A DNA stretch of 37,529 bases from a virus, in the IMG/VR virus record IMGVR_UViG_3300009506_000103, positions 1 to 37,529 of that record; one strand, written 5' to 3'. Shown piece after piece: positions 29,029 to 36,788 of the stretch. Both the position numbers and the translations under genes were made by a program. Numbering within the stretch: the stretch's first letter is position 1; every line of letters begins with the position of its first letter. A model generated the notes under the pieces. The model worked only from the letters and a program-made list of their open reading frames with translations, did not search any database and was not told the DNA's origin.

Positions 29029-30665
29029 CAATTAGGTTTTGTGGTAAAAAATTTTCAGTGCTTGGATATGGCGATAAAATTATTTCTGGGAATATCGTTT
29101 ATAAAGGTGAAATAAATGTACCTGCTGATTTTCCAGAACCAACAATAGTACAAGTTGGATGGTGCTATACGATTGGAACAGATGTTACCGATAATGACCC
29201 AACAAAAACTAATACGCTTCAATCCTTTAAAGCTGGTGATGAAATAATTTGGAATGGCACTAATTGGTCACAGCTAGGTGTAGATAGAATATGGGTCGAA
29301 TCAGTAGGCGAGATAACAACTCTTTCAGTAAAAGATGTAAAATTAAAAAAAGATTTATACATTGCTGGTAAAGTCGATGCTACAAGATTTCAAGCTGGCG
29401 GTGCCGGAATTAATGGTATATTAGTGCTTTATGATGCCGTGAGTATTCCAGAGATCGAATTACATACTGATGGCACTAAAAGTGTTTTCCCATTTGGGAT
29501 AACATCCCTCCCAGATGGCGTTGACCCAACAGATGCCGCAACTGTTAATCAATTAGATACACATGTCCATGAAGATACTAAATATGACTCGTTTACAATA
29601 ACAACTTTTGATGAATATCAGTTTATTTTAAGCAATACACCTGATCTAACAGCTCCGTTTTTATTCATCCGTAATGCAAATAATGTCTATAGTTTAGGTC
29701 GCGGTGATTTTTCAGTTGTAGGTACAACTGTTACATGGAATAGGAATAGGGGACATGGTGGAGATGATTCAATTCCTCTGTCAGAAGGTGATTTTATAGA
29801 TATATTATATAATATTCAAAATGGCACCTCAGCTAATATAGCCAACATTACAGAAAAAGGCTTTGGAGTAAATGTTAAACATATAGGCGAGAATACTTGG
29901 GTTTCAACTTCTCCAACAATTAATGTGCTATGGCAAGTTGATGATACTGAAAAAGTAACTTATGTTCGTGTTAGTAAAAATCTTCCGGTAAATACAGAAA
30001 TTACGCCAGCAAATTCAAATTTAAGCCATGTAATAGTCGAAACTGGTTATATGGTGCCACATGCCGGAATTGTTAGACAGCCATTTGCAATGGCTTTACA
30101 AGCCAATGTCAGTATTGTCAGGGATGGAAGTACAGTAACAGTAGAAAATCCTGGTGCTGCCTATATTAATAACGGAACAGAGGTTTTGATCCAAGGTGTA
30201 ACACCAGGCGATTATAACGGAACATGGACTGTAACGAGTATTGATCCAGATAATGAAAAATTTACTTATGACATCGGAAGTGCAACGCCAGGAGCAGTTA
30301 CAGTTTTAGGTACTACTACATTTCATTATGATCCCAATCCACTCTTAAATAATAGAACTGTTTTGTATGAAGGCGAAGGTAAGATTATATTAAAAGATAA
30401 TATATTAATTCCAGAAGGTTATAATTTTGATATTATTAAAAAATTTGGCGGTGGTGCTTCTGTTTCTATTTATCCGATGGGCACTGTTGTCGTAAAAGGT
30501 ATGTATGATAATATTAATAATTACAAAACATGGGAGTCAATATCTTCAACTGTCCCAATTATACCATCATATGGGACAGTGAGATTGTTTTATAGAGGAT
30601 TGGAGGGCAGTACGCCAGTATGGTATATCCAATATTCGCCTGTAACAGATGAAACTAGAGTTTAA
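29025..30665 (+). CDS. Tail fibre protein, 546 aa
   Basis: Large beta-rich protein. An N-terminal short-repeat region is followed by a G-x-T-S-L-P-D-G-V-D-P-T-D-A-A-T-V-N-Q-L fibre-shaft motif (about 160-180). A beta-sandwich domain (about 362-433) with G-D-Y-N-G-T-W-T-V-T-S-I is homologous to the one in the 26421 protein. A distal receptor-binding region follows. Likely trimeric fibre. Confidence 0.7.
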   Translation: MTIRFCGKKFSVLGYGDKIISGNIVYKGEINVPADFPEPTIVQVGWCYTIGTDVTDNDPTKTNTLQSFKAGDEIIWNGTNWSQLGVDRIWVESVGEITTLSVKDVKLKKDLYIAGKVDATRFQAGGAGINGILVLYDAVSIPEIELHTDGTKSVFPFGITSLPDGVDPTDAATVNQLDTHVHEDTKYDSFTITTFDEYQFILSNTPDLTAPFLFIRNANNVYSLGRGDFSVVGTTVTWNRNRGHGGDDSIPLSEGDFIDILYNIQNGTSANIANITEKGFGVNVKHIGENTWVSTSPTINVLWQVDDTEKVTYVRVSKNLPVNTEITPANSNLSHVIVETGYMVPHAGIVRQPFAMALQANVSIVRDGSTVTVENPGAAYINNGTEVLIQGVTPGDYNGTWTVTSIDPDNEKFTYDIGSATPGAVTVLGTTTFHYDPNPLLNNRTVLYEGEGKIILKDNILIPEGYNFDIIKKFGGGASVSIYPMGTVVVKGMYDNINNYKTWESISSTVPIIPSYGTVRLFYRGLEGSTPVWYIQYSPVTDETRV

Positions 30666-30677
30666 AGGAGAATTATT

Positions 30678-31595
30678 ATGAGAACGCCTAAAGATAATAT
30701 GATTTCACAAATTTGGGGATTGAAAGTTCAGCCTCTTACAGCCGAAGTAAATTATTTAACGCTAGATCAATCAGGAACATTATTTACTAATACCGGAGCA
30801 ACTATCCCTATTGCCATTGAATTGCCGGCAATAAATAATTTACGCCAGGATAATTTTATTCAACCTTTTTATTTTTCGCCAACTGTTAATAAAGAAATGA
30901 AAATAAATATTAATTCTGGAGTAGGGTCAGATAGAATAATAATTCCTGATTATAATAATAATAATCCCGCTAAAGCAGTATTAAGTATTAAGAATATATT
31001 AGGTGATGATTCTGTTTATAATACCGATTCGTTAATTGGATTATTTCCTAGTAAAGCAGACAGATGGAGTATAGCTCATATTACTGGCGTTTGGACAGCA
31101 TCCCCTTATGGAATATTTGATATTTTTGGTTTAAAAGGTCAAAATCCGATAATCGCATTGCGTAAAAATGCTACACAGAATATTGGCTGGACTAATCCTA
31201 TTACATGGACTGATGTAACTTGGCAAACAGCGGATTATCAACTATGGTTTCAATGGGCTCCTGGAAATCCTGCTATTATCACTGCGGAAATGTCTGGGCT
31301 TGCGGATATATATGTTAATCTCGAGCATTCCGTCGATGCAGACGGGGCAAGTGACGGAACTATTATGCGTGTTATGATTAATGGCAGCGAAATGCCAGGG
31401 GGCAAAAATACATTACCAGAATATTCTTTTATTGATACAACTAATATGCGTCGTCATTTAAAAGTTGTTGTGCCTGATGTACAAATATATCCTGGCGATG
31501 TAATCAAAGTCCAAGCGGCCGATAATGCTACTAGCGGATCGATGACTATATATAATACAACACATACTAATATCCAGATTAAGTATAAACGATAA
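30678..31595 (+). CDS. Fibre tip/receptor-binding-type protein, 305 aa
   Basis: Beta-rich protein in the fibre cluster, with a C-terminal half that resembles a C1q/TNF-like or head-fibre jelly roll by strand pattern (V-K-V-x-A-A-D-N-A-T-S-G near the end). The family is not certain. A GGAG site precedes the ATG and the stop overlaps the lysin gene start. Confidence 0.5.
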   Translation: MRTPKDNMISQIWGLKVQPLTAEVNYLTLDQSGTLFTNTGATIPIAIELPAINNLRQDNFIQPFYFSPTVNKEMKININSGVGSDRIIIPDYNNNNPAKAVLSIKNILGDDSVYNTDSLIGLFPSKADRWSIAHITGVWTASPYGIFDIFGLKGQNPIIALRKNATQNIGWTNPITWTDVTWQTADYQLWFQWAPGNPAIITAEMSGLADIYVNLEHSVDADGASDGTIMRVMINGSEMPGGKNTLPEYSFIDTTNMRRHLKVVVPDVQIYPGDVIKVQAADNATSGSMTIYNTTHTNIQIKYKR

Positions 31596-32080
31596 TGTAT
31601 AATCTTAAATCCGAAATAATTTATGTCATAAAAAAAACCCATCAATGGCTAGAATTTCCATGTGGTAACGATGATATTTCTATAATGATGGGAACTGGGG
31701 CAACTGAAACATTACTTGGTCAAGATTTTAGGCAAACAGGATATTCAATGGAGTCTAATGCCGGAGCATTTAGCCTGTGGGGAATAGAATTAAGAGCTAA
31801 TGATGATATATGGAATGTCGTATTGCCACGTCACAAAGCATTAAAAGAACGCGTAATTCGTATTTTAGGTAATATGTCATGTAAAGAGGCTTTAATAGGC
31901 AATCTTTATTATGCGTGCGCGATAGCGCGTTTACAGTATTGGAGACATAAAGAACCGTTGCCGGCGGCAGAAGATTTGATGGGGCAGGGCATATATTATA
32001 AGAAATATTATAATAGCGAAGATGGCAAAGGAAGTGCTGAAAAATATGTCTCAGATTATAAGCGATATGTGTTACAATGA
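31595..32080 (+). CDS. Lysozyme-like endolysin (putative), 161 aa
   Basis: Resembles a phage lysin-like family with the pattern M-G-T-G-A-T-E-T-L-L-G-Q (a G-T-x-x-x-E-S-x-x-G-type catalytic loop with Glu at about 38), F-S-L-W-G-I-E, D-D-I-W-N, and the late G-Q-G-I-Y-Y-K-K-Y-Y-N-S-E-D-G-K-G motif. The Glu would act in cutting peptidoglycan. No signal peptide is visible, so release through a holin is needed. Position at the head of the lysis cassette supports the call. Confidence 0.62.
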   Translation: MYNLKSEIIYVIKKTHQWLEFPCGNDDISIMMGTGATETLLGQDFRQTGYSMESNAGAFSLWGIELRANDDIWNVVLPRHKALKERVIRILGNMSCKEALIGNLYYACAIARLQYWRHKEPLPAAEDLMGQGIYYKKYYNSEDGKGSAEKYVSDYKRYVLQ

Positions 32081-32086
32081 TTGACA

Positions 32087-32167
32087 ATGGTTACTGTAAA
32101 TCAAAAAATGTATAAAATAAATAAAGATATAGAAAAAGTAAAAAATAAACTCCAAAAGAATGAATAA
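32087..32167 (+). CDS. Possible 26-residue peptide
   Basis: Short open frame starting ATG-GTT just after the lysin stop, encoding a Lys-rich helical peptide (N-K-D-I-E-K-V-K-N-K-L). No ribosome-binding site. Could be real through coupling, or chance in A-rich DNA. Confidence 0.2.
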   Translation: MVTVNQKMYKINKDIEKVKNKLQKNE

Positions 32168-32170
32168 ATT

Positions 32171-32179
32171 TGCTATACT
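32171..32179 (+). promoter_or_regulatory. Extended -10 promoter before the small RNA
   Basis: TGCTATACT: a TGn extension plus TATACT. No good -35 lies 16-18 bp upstream. The predicted start is about 32185, at the base of the first stem-loop. Confidence 0.5.
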
Positions 32180-32183
32180 GATT

Positions 32184-32256
32184 GCAGGTAAAAAGTAATT
32201 TTTACCTGCTAGAATCTAAAGAGATGGCGGGATGCCTTTCGGGGCATCCTGCTTTT
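32184..32256 (+). ncRNA. Candidate phage small RNA of two stem-loops
   Basis: An 11-bp perfect stem with a 4-nt loop (GCAGGTAAAAA at 32184-32194 against 32199-32209) is followed by a spacer, then a terminator-type hairpin with a 10-bp stem (32227-32236 / 32243-32252, one G-U pair) and TTTT. Preceded by an extended -10 promoter, the whole is a self-contained unit of about 73 nt. It could alternatively be a double terminator ending late transcription. Confidence 0.5.
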
Positions 32257-32286
32257 ATTGTAAAAACTTAATTGCGAGGTTGGTAT

Positions 32287-32598
32287 ATGTTAGCAAAATT
32301 ATTTCAAATACTTTCTTTTTCAGAGTTATGCAAAATAGCAAAAGAAAAGTTTTTATCTTTTCCTTCTATTTCAGAAGGTGTAAAACATGTCACAAAGCTA
32401 TTTACTATTTTAACCGCTAATAAACGTGATGACCTTATTCATGAAATTATTGAACCTGATTGGACTGCAACTGATGAATTTTTAAAAACCAGTGCTGATA
32501 AAAAGGCTAGTGAAAAAGTAAGGTTTACCGGCGAACGACTTATCTCGTTAGGCCAAAAAATGGTTGCTAATGCAGATAGATTTGATGAGATTAAATAA
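32287..32598 (+). CDS. Hypothetical lysis-region protein, 103 aa
   Basis: Start chosen at 32287 with GAGG upstream. Helical, no transmembrane segment or signal peptide, with an N-terminal amphipathic region. No family recognised. First protein gene after the small RNA/terminator and directly before the spanin gene (stop and start adjacent). Confidence 0.55.
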   Translation: MLAKLFQILSFSELCKIAKEKFLSFPSISEGVKHVTKLFTILTANKRDDLIHEIIEPDWTATDEFLKTSADKKASEKVRFTGERLISLGQKMVANADRFDEIK

Positions 32599-32820
32599 AT
32601 GGTTTATGTCTTTGTCGCGTGCATCATAATAGCTATTCTTGCATTTTATGTCATGTACGCGCTAGGCAAAAAAAGTGGGCGTGATGAGTGGATTATAAAC
32701 GGTGATAAACTTGAAAACAAAGAGGCTAAACTTGATAGGCAACGTTTTCAAAAAAACATGCACATTACTGTTGATGATGCTATTAAGCGGATGCGTTCAC
32801 GTTCCAGTTCCGGTGCATGA
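32599..32820 (+). CDS. Inner-membrane spanin, Rz-like, 73 aa
   Basis: One N-terminal transmembrane helix (about 3-22: V-F-V-A-C-I-I-I-A-I-L-A-F-Y-V), then a charged helical periplasmic part. It is short for an Rz. The second gene embedded in another frame with a lipobox makes this the classic Rz/Rz1 layout. The pair would fuse inner and outer membranes in the last step of lysis. Confidence 0.68.
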   Translation: MVYVFVACIIIAILAFYVMYALGKKSGRDEWIINGDKLENKEAKLDRQRFQKNMHITVDDAIKRMRSRSSSGA

Positions 32821-32953
32821 TTTGTGTACCACAATGCCTTATGATTTTCCTTTCAATAAAACCGAAATAGATTGCTTACAAACATGCTTACGCCCTAATA
32901 CAATCCTATATATCAATCACATTAGCGATTCATATGAGGCAAAATGCTTATGA
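32702..32953 (+). CDS. Outer-membrane spanin lipoprotein, Rz1-like, 83 aa
   Basis: Starts inside the Rz-like gene in another frame. Basic n-region, hydrophobic stretch (T-L-L-L-M-M-L) and lipobox L-S-G-C with the lipidated Cys at 31 if the GTG at 32702 is used; a TTG at 32732 is an alternative. The mature part has Pro-Val repeats and four or more cysteines, suiting a covalent dimer. A lipoprotein spanin needs an outer membrane, so the host is Gram-negative. Confidence 0.68.
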   Translation: MINLKTKRLNLIGNVFKKTCTLLLMMLLSGCVHVPVPVHDLCTTMPYDFPFNKTEIDCLQTCLRPNTILYINHISDSYEAKCL

Positions 32954-33177
32954 AAATATTATTATCTATATTAGCCGCAGTAGCTTTAACAGTTGATATA
33001 GGAACTGTTATGTTTGCGGCAGCTAATCATTTTGCAAAAGATACCGATTCAATCGGTGACATTATCGAATTACAAAAAATTCACGGGCAAAAAATAACAG
33101 AATTGGACTCTGTAATAACTGACTTAAAATCGGATGTTGTTGTTTTACAAAAACTTAGGAGTTATAACCATGATTAA
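32944..33177 (+). CDS. Membrane-anchored coiled-coil protein, 77 aa
   Basis: N-terminal transmembrane segment (about 4-27), then an amphipathic coiled coil (about 40-72). This looks like a second spanin-like or holin-associated protein. GAGG precedes the ATG; it overlaps the spanin gene by 10 nt. Confidence 0.55.
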   Translation: MLMKILLSILAAVALTVDIGTVMFAAANHFAKDTDSIGDIIELQKIHGQKITELDSVITDLKSDVVVLQKLRSYNHD

Positions 33178-33580
33178 TACAAAATATTTTTCTGTTAGTC
33201 ATATTAAAATATTTCTAATATGCTTGATGTTTCTTATTGCATTAAACGTATTTGGAATGGCGATACCAAGCAAAGGATATATTTTAGAGATATTCTGGGA
33301 TTTTATTAAAACCTTTGGCGGTTATTTTGTAGGTATATTATTTATAACGCTATGGGATAGAAAAGAAAAATCTTTTTTTAAAAAATTCGTTCCGGCTGCC
33401 GGTGCATTTGCTTTTTTAACGGTTGGTGTTTTAAGCACATTTCAACTTGTAAAAGCATTTCATTCCGCGCCGCATAATCCTGATTATTTAACCATAACTA
33501 ATTATGATTATGCTATGCTTATTATTTACTTAATAGAGTGTTGTCGAATTTTTGAAAAAAGGTTAAAAAGAGATGCTTAA
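33170..33580 (+). CDS. Holin-like membrane protein, 136 aa
   Basis: Start chosen at 33170 because AGGAG lies 8 nt upstream. Three to four transmembrane helices (about 10-30, 40-62, 72-95, possibly 110-125) and a basic C-terminus (K-R-L-K-R-D-A). Its location in the lysis cassette suggests the holin, but no holin family is recognised. Confidence 0.55.
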   Translation: MINTKYFSVSHIKIFLICLMFLIALNVFGMAIPSKGYILEIFWDFIKTFGGYFVGILFITLWDRKEKSFFKKFVPAAGAFAFLTVGVLSTFQLVKAFHSAPHNPDYLTITNYDYAMLIIYLIECCRIFEKRLKRDA

Positions 33581-33860
33581 ATTAGAAAATGTTTTGCTAT
33601 ACATAATTTTTGCTATATTGATATTTTTGGGTATTAAATATAACGATAACATCTTTCATTACTTGAAAAGTCTTACGCTTCATGGATTTGTACTTTTAGT
33701 TTATCGAGCCATAAATATAGTAGTTATTTCTTTGTTATGCACAAGATTAATCGCTCTAATAAAAAAAGTAGACAGTCAAGAAGACACGATTTTATTTAAA
33801 GTCGATAAAAGGATATATGAAGCAATAAAAAAAATCTGGAAAGCAATAAATTTACTATAA
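33573..33860 (+). CDS. Membrane protein, possible second holin/antiholin, 95 aa
   Basis: Two hydrophobic helices (about 6-22 and 36-62) followed by a basic amphipathic tail. Overlaps the preceding membrane gene by 8 nt. Lysis cassettes often contain paired membrane proteins, one moderating the other. It ends 2 nt from the convergent leftward gene; no terminator is visible between them. Confidence 0.5.
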   Translation: MLKLENVLLYIIFAILIFLGIKYNDNIFHYLKSLTLHGFVLLVYRAINIVVISLLCTRLIALIKKVDSQEDTILFKVDKRIYEAIKKIWKAINLL

Positions 33861-33862
33861 GA

Positions 33863-34138
33863 TTATTTTTCAACTAAATTTTCTAAAAAGATATGCCTAT
33901 CAAAACCATTAATAATAATCGTTCCGAGATATTTCATTATTCCGGATGGGTCAAGTGCCGTATTACATCCTATAGCGATTAGTTTTGCTATATATTTCTT
34001 GGTGTCATTAACGCAGGCGGCGGCAAATAAAAAAATACGACCATCAATTTCTTTGATACATAAAATTGATGTTCCAGTAATTATTACTTCTTCTACTTGG
34101 CCGGCAATGCAGGTAAGTTCATATTTTTTTATAATCAT
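33863..34138 (-). CDS. Hypothetical protein, 91 aa
   Basis: Start chosen at 34138 with GAGGA upstream; a longer reading from 34171 is less likely. Small, beta-rich, hydrophobic protein with three cysteines and no recognised family. Last gene of the leftward cluster. Confidence 0.55.
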   Translation of the reverse strand: MIIKKYELTCIAGQVEEVIITGTSILCIKEIDGRIFLFAAACVNDTKKYIAKLIAIGCNTALDPSGIMKYLGTIIINGFDRHIFLENLVEK

Positions 34139-34145
34139 AAAATCC

Positions 34146-34331
34146 TCACTCACAAAAAGTACATGAATCATTATAAATATCTAGCAAATCCTCTATTTCC
34201 TCGATTTCTGCTAAAATTGCTTCCTTTTCTTCCTTATGCTCCTTGGAATGTAAATTATTAAGCTCATTATAAAGCATTTGCAGCTTTTTTTCTAATTGCT
34301 CAAAGGTCATTGTCGTATTGTCATATATCAT
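34146..34331 (-). CDS. Small acidic coiled-coil protein, 61 aa
   Basis: Glu/Lys/Leu-rich helix with regular heptads from residue 9 to about 50, ending in C-T-F-C-E. Small acidic proteins of this kind are common early phage products. Function unknown. The 134-bp gap upstream, before the tRNA, holds only weak promoter-like sequence (TTGCGT and TAAATT). Confidence 0.5.
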   Translation of the reverse strand: MIYDNTTMTFEQLEKKLQMLYNELNNLHSKEHKEEKEAILAEIEEIEDLLDIYNDSCTFCE

Positions 34332-34343
34332 GGACAGATTTTA

Positions 34344-34464
34344 GCGTAGTAGAATTTAATAGTCTATACCATTTAAACGCAATTTAAGTCCATTAGGGAC
34401 GACTTGTGCATTAACTGGAGCTTTCATGCGTCTTGTGGATTAAATAGGCTAGGGTAGGGGAATA
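34344..34464. other. Gap between tRNA and small acidic gene
   Basis: No gene. It contains a TTAAACGCAATTTAAGTCC segment that partly resembles the TTAAACGCAATATAATGCG at 4036-4056, and a possible leftward promoter. Nothing firmer is visible. Confidence 0.3.
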
Positions 34465-34552
34465 TGGCGGAAGCGGAAGGATTTGAACCCTCGGACGGTC
34501 TCCCATCGTCTGTTTTCAAAACAGTTGCCTTAAGCCGCTCGGCCACGCTTCC
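34465..34552 (-). tRNA. tRNA-Ser(UGA)
   Basis: An 88-nt class II tRNA on the minus strand. Acceptor stem GGAAGCG/CGCTTCC, discriminator G and encoded CCA; D-arm G-G-C-C-G-A-G-C-G-G; anticodon TGA at 34516-34518 in the loop TTTGAAA; variable arm about GACGATGGGAGACCGTC; T-loop TTCGAATC. It reads UCA, a frequent codon in A+T-rich phage genes. It lies within the leftward cluster and appears intact. Confidence 0.93.
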
Positions 34553-34553
34553 A

Positions 34554-34958
34554 TCATTGATTATAATAACCTTGAATTATTCTGTAAATTCTTTTTGCTT
34601 CTTCAATATCGATAATGGCCGCGGTATGATATTCATAACCTAAGTCTTTGCTCAGTTTAGTATAGATTTCTGTGCGTTTATCGCGCCTATTTTTACCATT
34701 TTTCCATAACGGGTCTAATATTCTATGGATTTGAAGTCTCGCGCGTCTTAATCGCTGTGTAGGCAATGCGCCAAGAGGCATTTTGCTTTTAGGATGACAT
34801 CCTACATATAAGTTGCAAATAGGACATTGCCAAAAATAGCTGTTTGCTACTCTTTGAGCATCTTCTAATTTTTTGGCTTTCCAGTTTTTATAAATATCCG
34901 CGCCGGTTTTTAGGTGGCAATCGGTTTCTTTTTTGCAGCCACAGCAATAAATTTTCAT
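34554..34958 (-). CDS. Zinc-finger-containing protein (DUF3268-like), 134 aa
   Basis: Start chosen at the ATG at 34958. C-x2-C near the N-terminus (Y-C-C-G-C-K), a second C-P-I-C, and the following V-G-C-H plus L-G-A-L-P-T-Q-R-L-R-R-A-R-L-Q-I-H segment match the DUF3268 phage family. It probably binds one zinc ion; biochemical role not established. Begins inside the upstream gene and ends 1 nt from the tRNA. Confidence 0.72.
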   Translation of the reverse strand: MKIYCCGCKKETDCHLKTGADIYKNWKAKKLEDAQRVANSYFWQCPICNLYVGCHPKSKMPLGALPTQRLRRARLQIHRILDPLWKNGKNRRDKRTEIYTKLSKDLGYEYHTAAIIDIEEAKRIYRIIQGYYNQ

Positions 34959-34959
34959 G

Positions 34960-35229
34960 TTACCAAAGCCACCTGACAAATCTTTTTAACCAGCCACCTT
35001 TTTGTTTTTTGGCTATATTCAATATTATATGTTCGGCATTCTTATATGGTAGTTTTGTATATAGCTTCTCTCCATTATCAAAAAACAATCTTAAATCAAA
35101 TAAATCTATATTTTTATCTGGTTTGGTTAATTCGTAACCATAAAATCTATTAGCTAATATGGCAGTGGTACGTTCTCCTTTATCAAAATATTTTCCAGTA
35201 ACAATGCTAAAGTCATGTAGTTTATTCAT
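34960..35229 (-). CDS. Hypothetical protein, 89 aa
   Basis: Mixed alpha-beta protein with a basic, Trp-rich tail (G-G-W-L-K-R-F-V-R-W-L-W), possibly membrane-contacting. No family recognised. Overlaps the upstream gene by 4 nt in the coupled leftward cluster. Confidence 0.55.
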   Translation of the reverse strand: MNKLHDFSIVTGKYFDKGERTTAILANRFYGYELTKPDKNIDLFDLRLFFDNGEKLYTKLPYKNAEHIILNIAKKQKGGWLKRFVRWLW

Positions 35230-35408
35230 GGATGCCCCTTAATAATATACCAATTTCCGCGAAATTCTTTGCAGGTAAAATTGTAACAATCGCTTTTTAT
35301 TTGTAGAGGCACTTTAAATAAGGTAATAATCCTAATAAAGATATTTGCTTTTTTTAGCCTATAATGGCGACCCATCCAATATAGTGTTGGATAAAATTTA
35401 TTATTCAT
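35226..35408 (-). CDS. Hypothetical basic protein, 60 aa
   Basis: Basic and aromatic-rich, ending in F-R-G-N-W-Y-I-I-K. The tail resembles that of the 72-aa protein at 36603 (K-F-R-G-I-I-Y-I-V), so the two may be distant paralogues. Overlaps both neighbours. Confidence 0.5.
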   Translation of the reverse strand: MNNKFYPTLYWMGRHYRLKKANIFIRIITLFKVPLQIKSDCYNFTCKEFRGNWYIIKGHP

Positions 35409-35637
35409 ATGCAGCCTTTAATATCGCGATTAAAAATGCACATACTAAACTTGCTATTGCTATCGCAGCCGGAACAAACACTAAAAATAATGATATGTTG
35501 GCTATATGCGCTAATTTTAAAATTAAAAGAACTATTGTTGTTATTATCAATAAATGATAACAACTTGCCATTGCTCCTATAAAAGATGCTATAAGTAATA
35601 ATGGGCTTATTATTAAAAGTGATATTCCAGTCTTCAT
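35401..35637 (-). CDS. Small membrane protein, 78 aa
   Basis: Three predicted transmembrane segments (about 5-24, 28-44, 50-74) and almost no soluble part. Overlaps neighbours by 4-8 nt. Early membrane proteins may serve exclusion or host-takeover roles; not decidable here. Confidence 0.55.
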   Translation of the reverse strand: MKTGISLLIISPLLLIASFIGAMASCYHLLIITTIVLLILKLAHIANISLFLVFVPAAIAIASLVCAFLIAILKAAYE

Positions 35638-36092
35638 GTTGTTGTCTCCGTGTCTGGTTCGTTATAATTTTTTCTAGTGTCAAAAATTTCAATCTTTTGT
35701 GGTTTTTGTGGAAGATATGGGAATGTTATAGGTTTATTACATAGATGATTTGTAAAAGAGTTTCCGTGTTGGTCTTTAAAGTAATATCCGTCAATATCAT
35801 AAGCACCATCAGGCGTTTTAAATACTCTGCTGCATCTTTTGTTTTGCCATAGATTAAACCCGGCTTTTTCCCATTCATCATCGTTACCGGTTAATGGAGT
35901 TAAAGGAAGATAATCCATTAGAGGAATTAATTGCGATAATGCATAACCAGCTGAAAAACCGCTATGCCCAAAATTTTCAAATTCTTCTATAATTTTTAAG
36001 ACATGCTTATTCATTAGTTGCTGCATTTCATCTTTCGAATCAAGCAATCCAGCAATACTTAATTCATTTTTTGCGTGTTCTAACAAGTTCAT
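35634..36092 (-). CDS. Conserved phage early protein, 152 aa
   Basis: Belongs to a family I recognise only as a frequent conserved phage hypothetical: it begins N-L-L-E-H-A-K-N-E-L, has F-G-H-S-G-F-S-A-G-Y-A near residue 45, T-P-L-T-G-N-D-D-E-W (65-74) and Q-N-K-R-C-S-R-V-F-K. The charged Asp/Glu turn and the Cys suggest a small alpha-beta domain. Function not known. Confidence 0.65.
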   Translation of the reverse strand: MNLLEHAKNELSIAGLLDSKDEMQQLMNKHVLKIIEEFENFGHSGFSAGYALSQLIPLMDYLPLTPLTGNDDEWEKAGFNLWQNKRCSRVFKTPDGAYDIDGYYFKDQHGNSFTNHLCNKPITFPYLPQKPQKIEIFDTRKNYNEPDTETTT

Positions 36093-36310
36093 GATTTTTT
36101 CTCCCGTTTAAGTGAAATTATAGTTAATATTTCAAAAAGACATGCAATTAGACTTTTTTTTCTTTGTTTGTTATTAGATTTTTGTTTTTTTGTTTGTAAT
36201 GCATTTCGTATCAACTCCTCTTTAATATCTACATTATAAAGCTCATCGACTTTATGTTTGTCTCTATCAAAAATACCTAGGTATTTTGCTAATTCAATAG
36301 TTATCTTCAT
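36089..36310 (-). CDS. Hypothetical basic protein, 73 aa
   Basis: Acidic-helical N-terminus, then a Lys/Gln/Asn-rich stretch (about 40-53) and a hydrophobic segment (53-66) that may touch membranes. Overlaps the downstream gene by 4 nt. Unknown function. Confidence 0.5.
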   Translation of the reverse strand: MKITIELAKYLGIFDRDKHKVDELYNVDIKEELIRNALQTKKQKSNNKQRKKSLIACLFEILTIISLKREKKS

Positions 36311-36343
36311 TATTCCCCCAATATCCGATAATCACAATTACCG

Positions 36344-36367
36344 GAAGCAACTTTTATTAATTGCTTC
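36344..36367. repeat. 7-bp inverted repeat GAAGCAA/TTGCTTC
   Basis: Stem of 7 bp with a 10-nt loop overlapping the stop of the 79-aa gene, with no T-run. Possible attenuator between two leftward genes. Confidence 0.3.
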
Positions 36368-36606
36368 TATCTGATTGTAATACAACCACCGTCTAATGAC
36401 CCACTATATTTATTATATTCTTCTTCGTTTAATTCCTTCCATGAAAGTATTATTGTTTCTGCCATGGTGCCCGCATTATTTTTATATTCTTGTAGTTGGA
36501 AATCTAATGGGTGAAAATCTATAAAATGTTGTTGTATAGATAATGGTTCGTCTCGTGTACTACCGCAATCATGCAGTAAGATAACCAAATAATATTTTTT
36601 ATTCAT
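36367..36606 (-). CDS. Hypothetical protein, 79 aa
   Basis: Compact mixed protein with Y-Y-L-V-I-L-L-H-D-C-G at the N-terminus and G-C-I-T-I-R at the end. No family recognised. Overlaps the upstream gene (ATGA-type) in the leftward cluster. Confidence 0.5.
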   Translation of the reverse strand: MNKKYYLVILLHDCGSTRDEPLSIQQHFIDFHPLDFQLQEYKNNAGTMAETIILSWKELNEEEYNKYSGSLDGGCITIR

Positions 36607-36788
36607 AATGTCTCCTGTTCAAAGTTCTCATCAACAATATAAATTATTCCGCGAAATTTTTTATAAGCCAGTTGAAATTTATCATCATGAATATAATGAG
36701 TTTTTACAAATGGCAATATAAACTTTTTCATGAAAAAGCTTGTCTTTTTAGATTTGAAATTTAACCACTCCCTTGTGTCATATTTCAT
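36603..36788 (-). CDS. Hypothetical protein, 61 aa
   Basis: Start chosen at 36788 with AGAGGG upstream rather than 36821. Basic first half, then K-F-R-G-I-I-Y-I-V resembling the protein at 35226. Unknown function; overlaps both neighbours by 4 nt. Confidence 0.5.
   Translation of the reverse strand: MKYDTREWLNFKSKKTSFFMKKFILPFVKTHYIHDDKFQLAYKKFRGIIYIVDENFEQETL

Noticed and set aside
31595-32080. Virion structural protein instead of lysin
   Set aside because: The G-x-E-x-x-x-G loop and the position at the lysis cassette favour a peptidoglycan-active protein, though confidence stays moderate.
34344-34464. attP-like site beside the tRNA
   Set aside because: No integrase or excisionase-integrase pair in the window, and no duplicated tRNA 3' end was seen.
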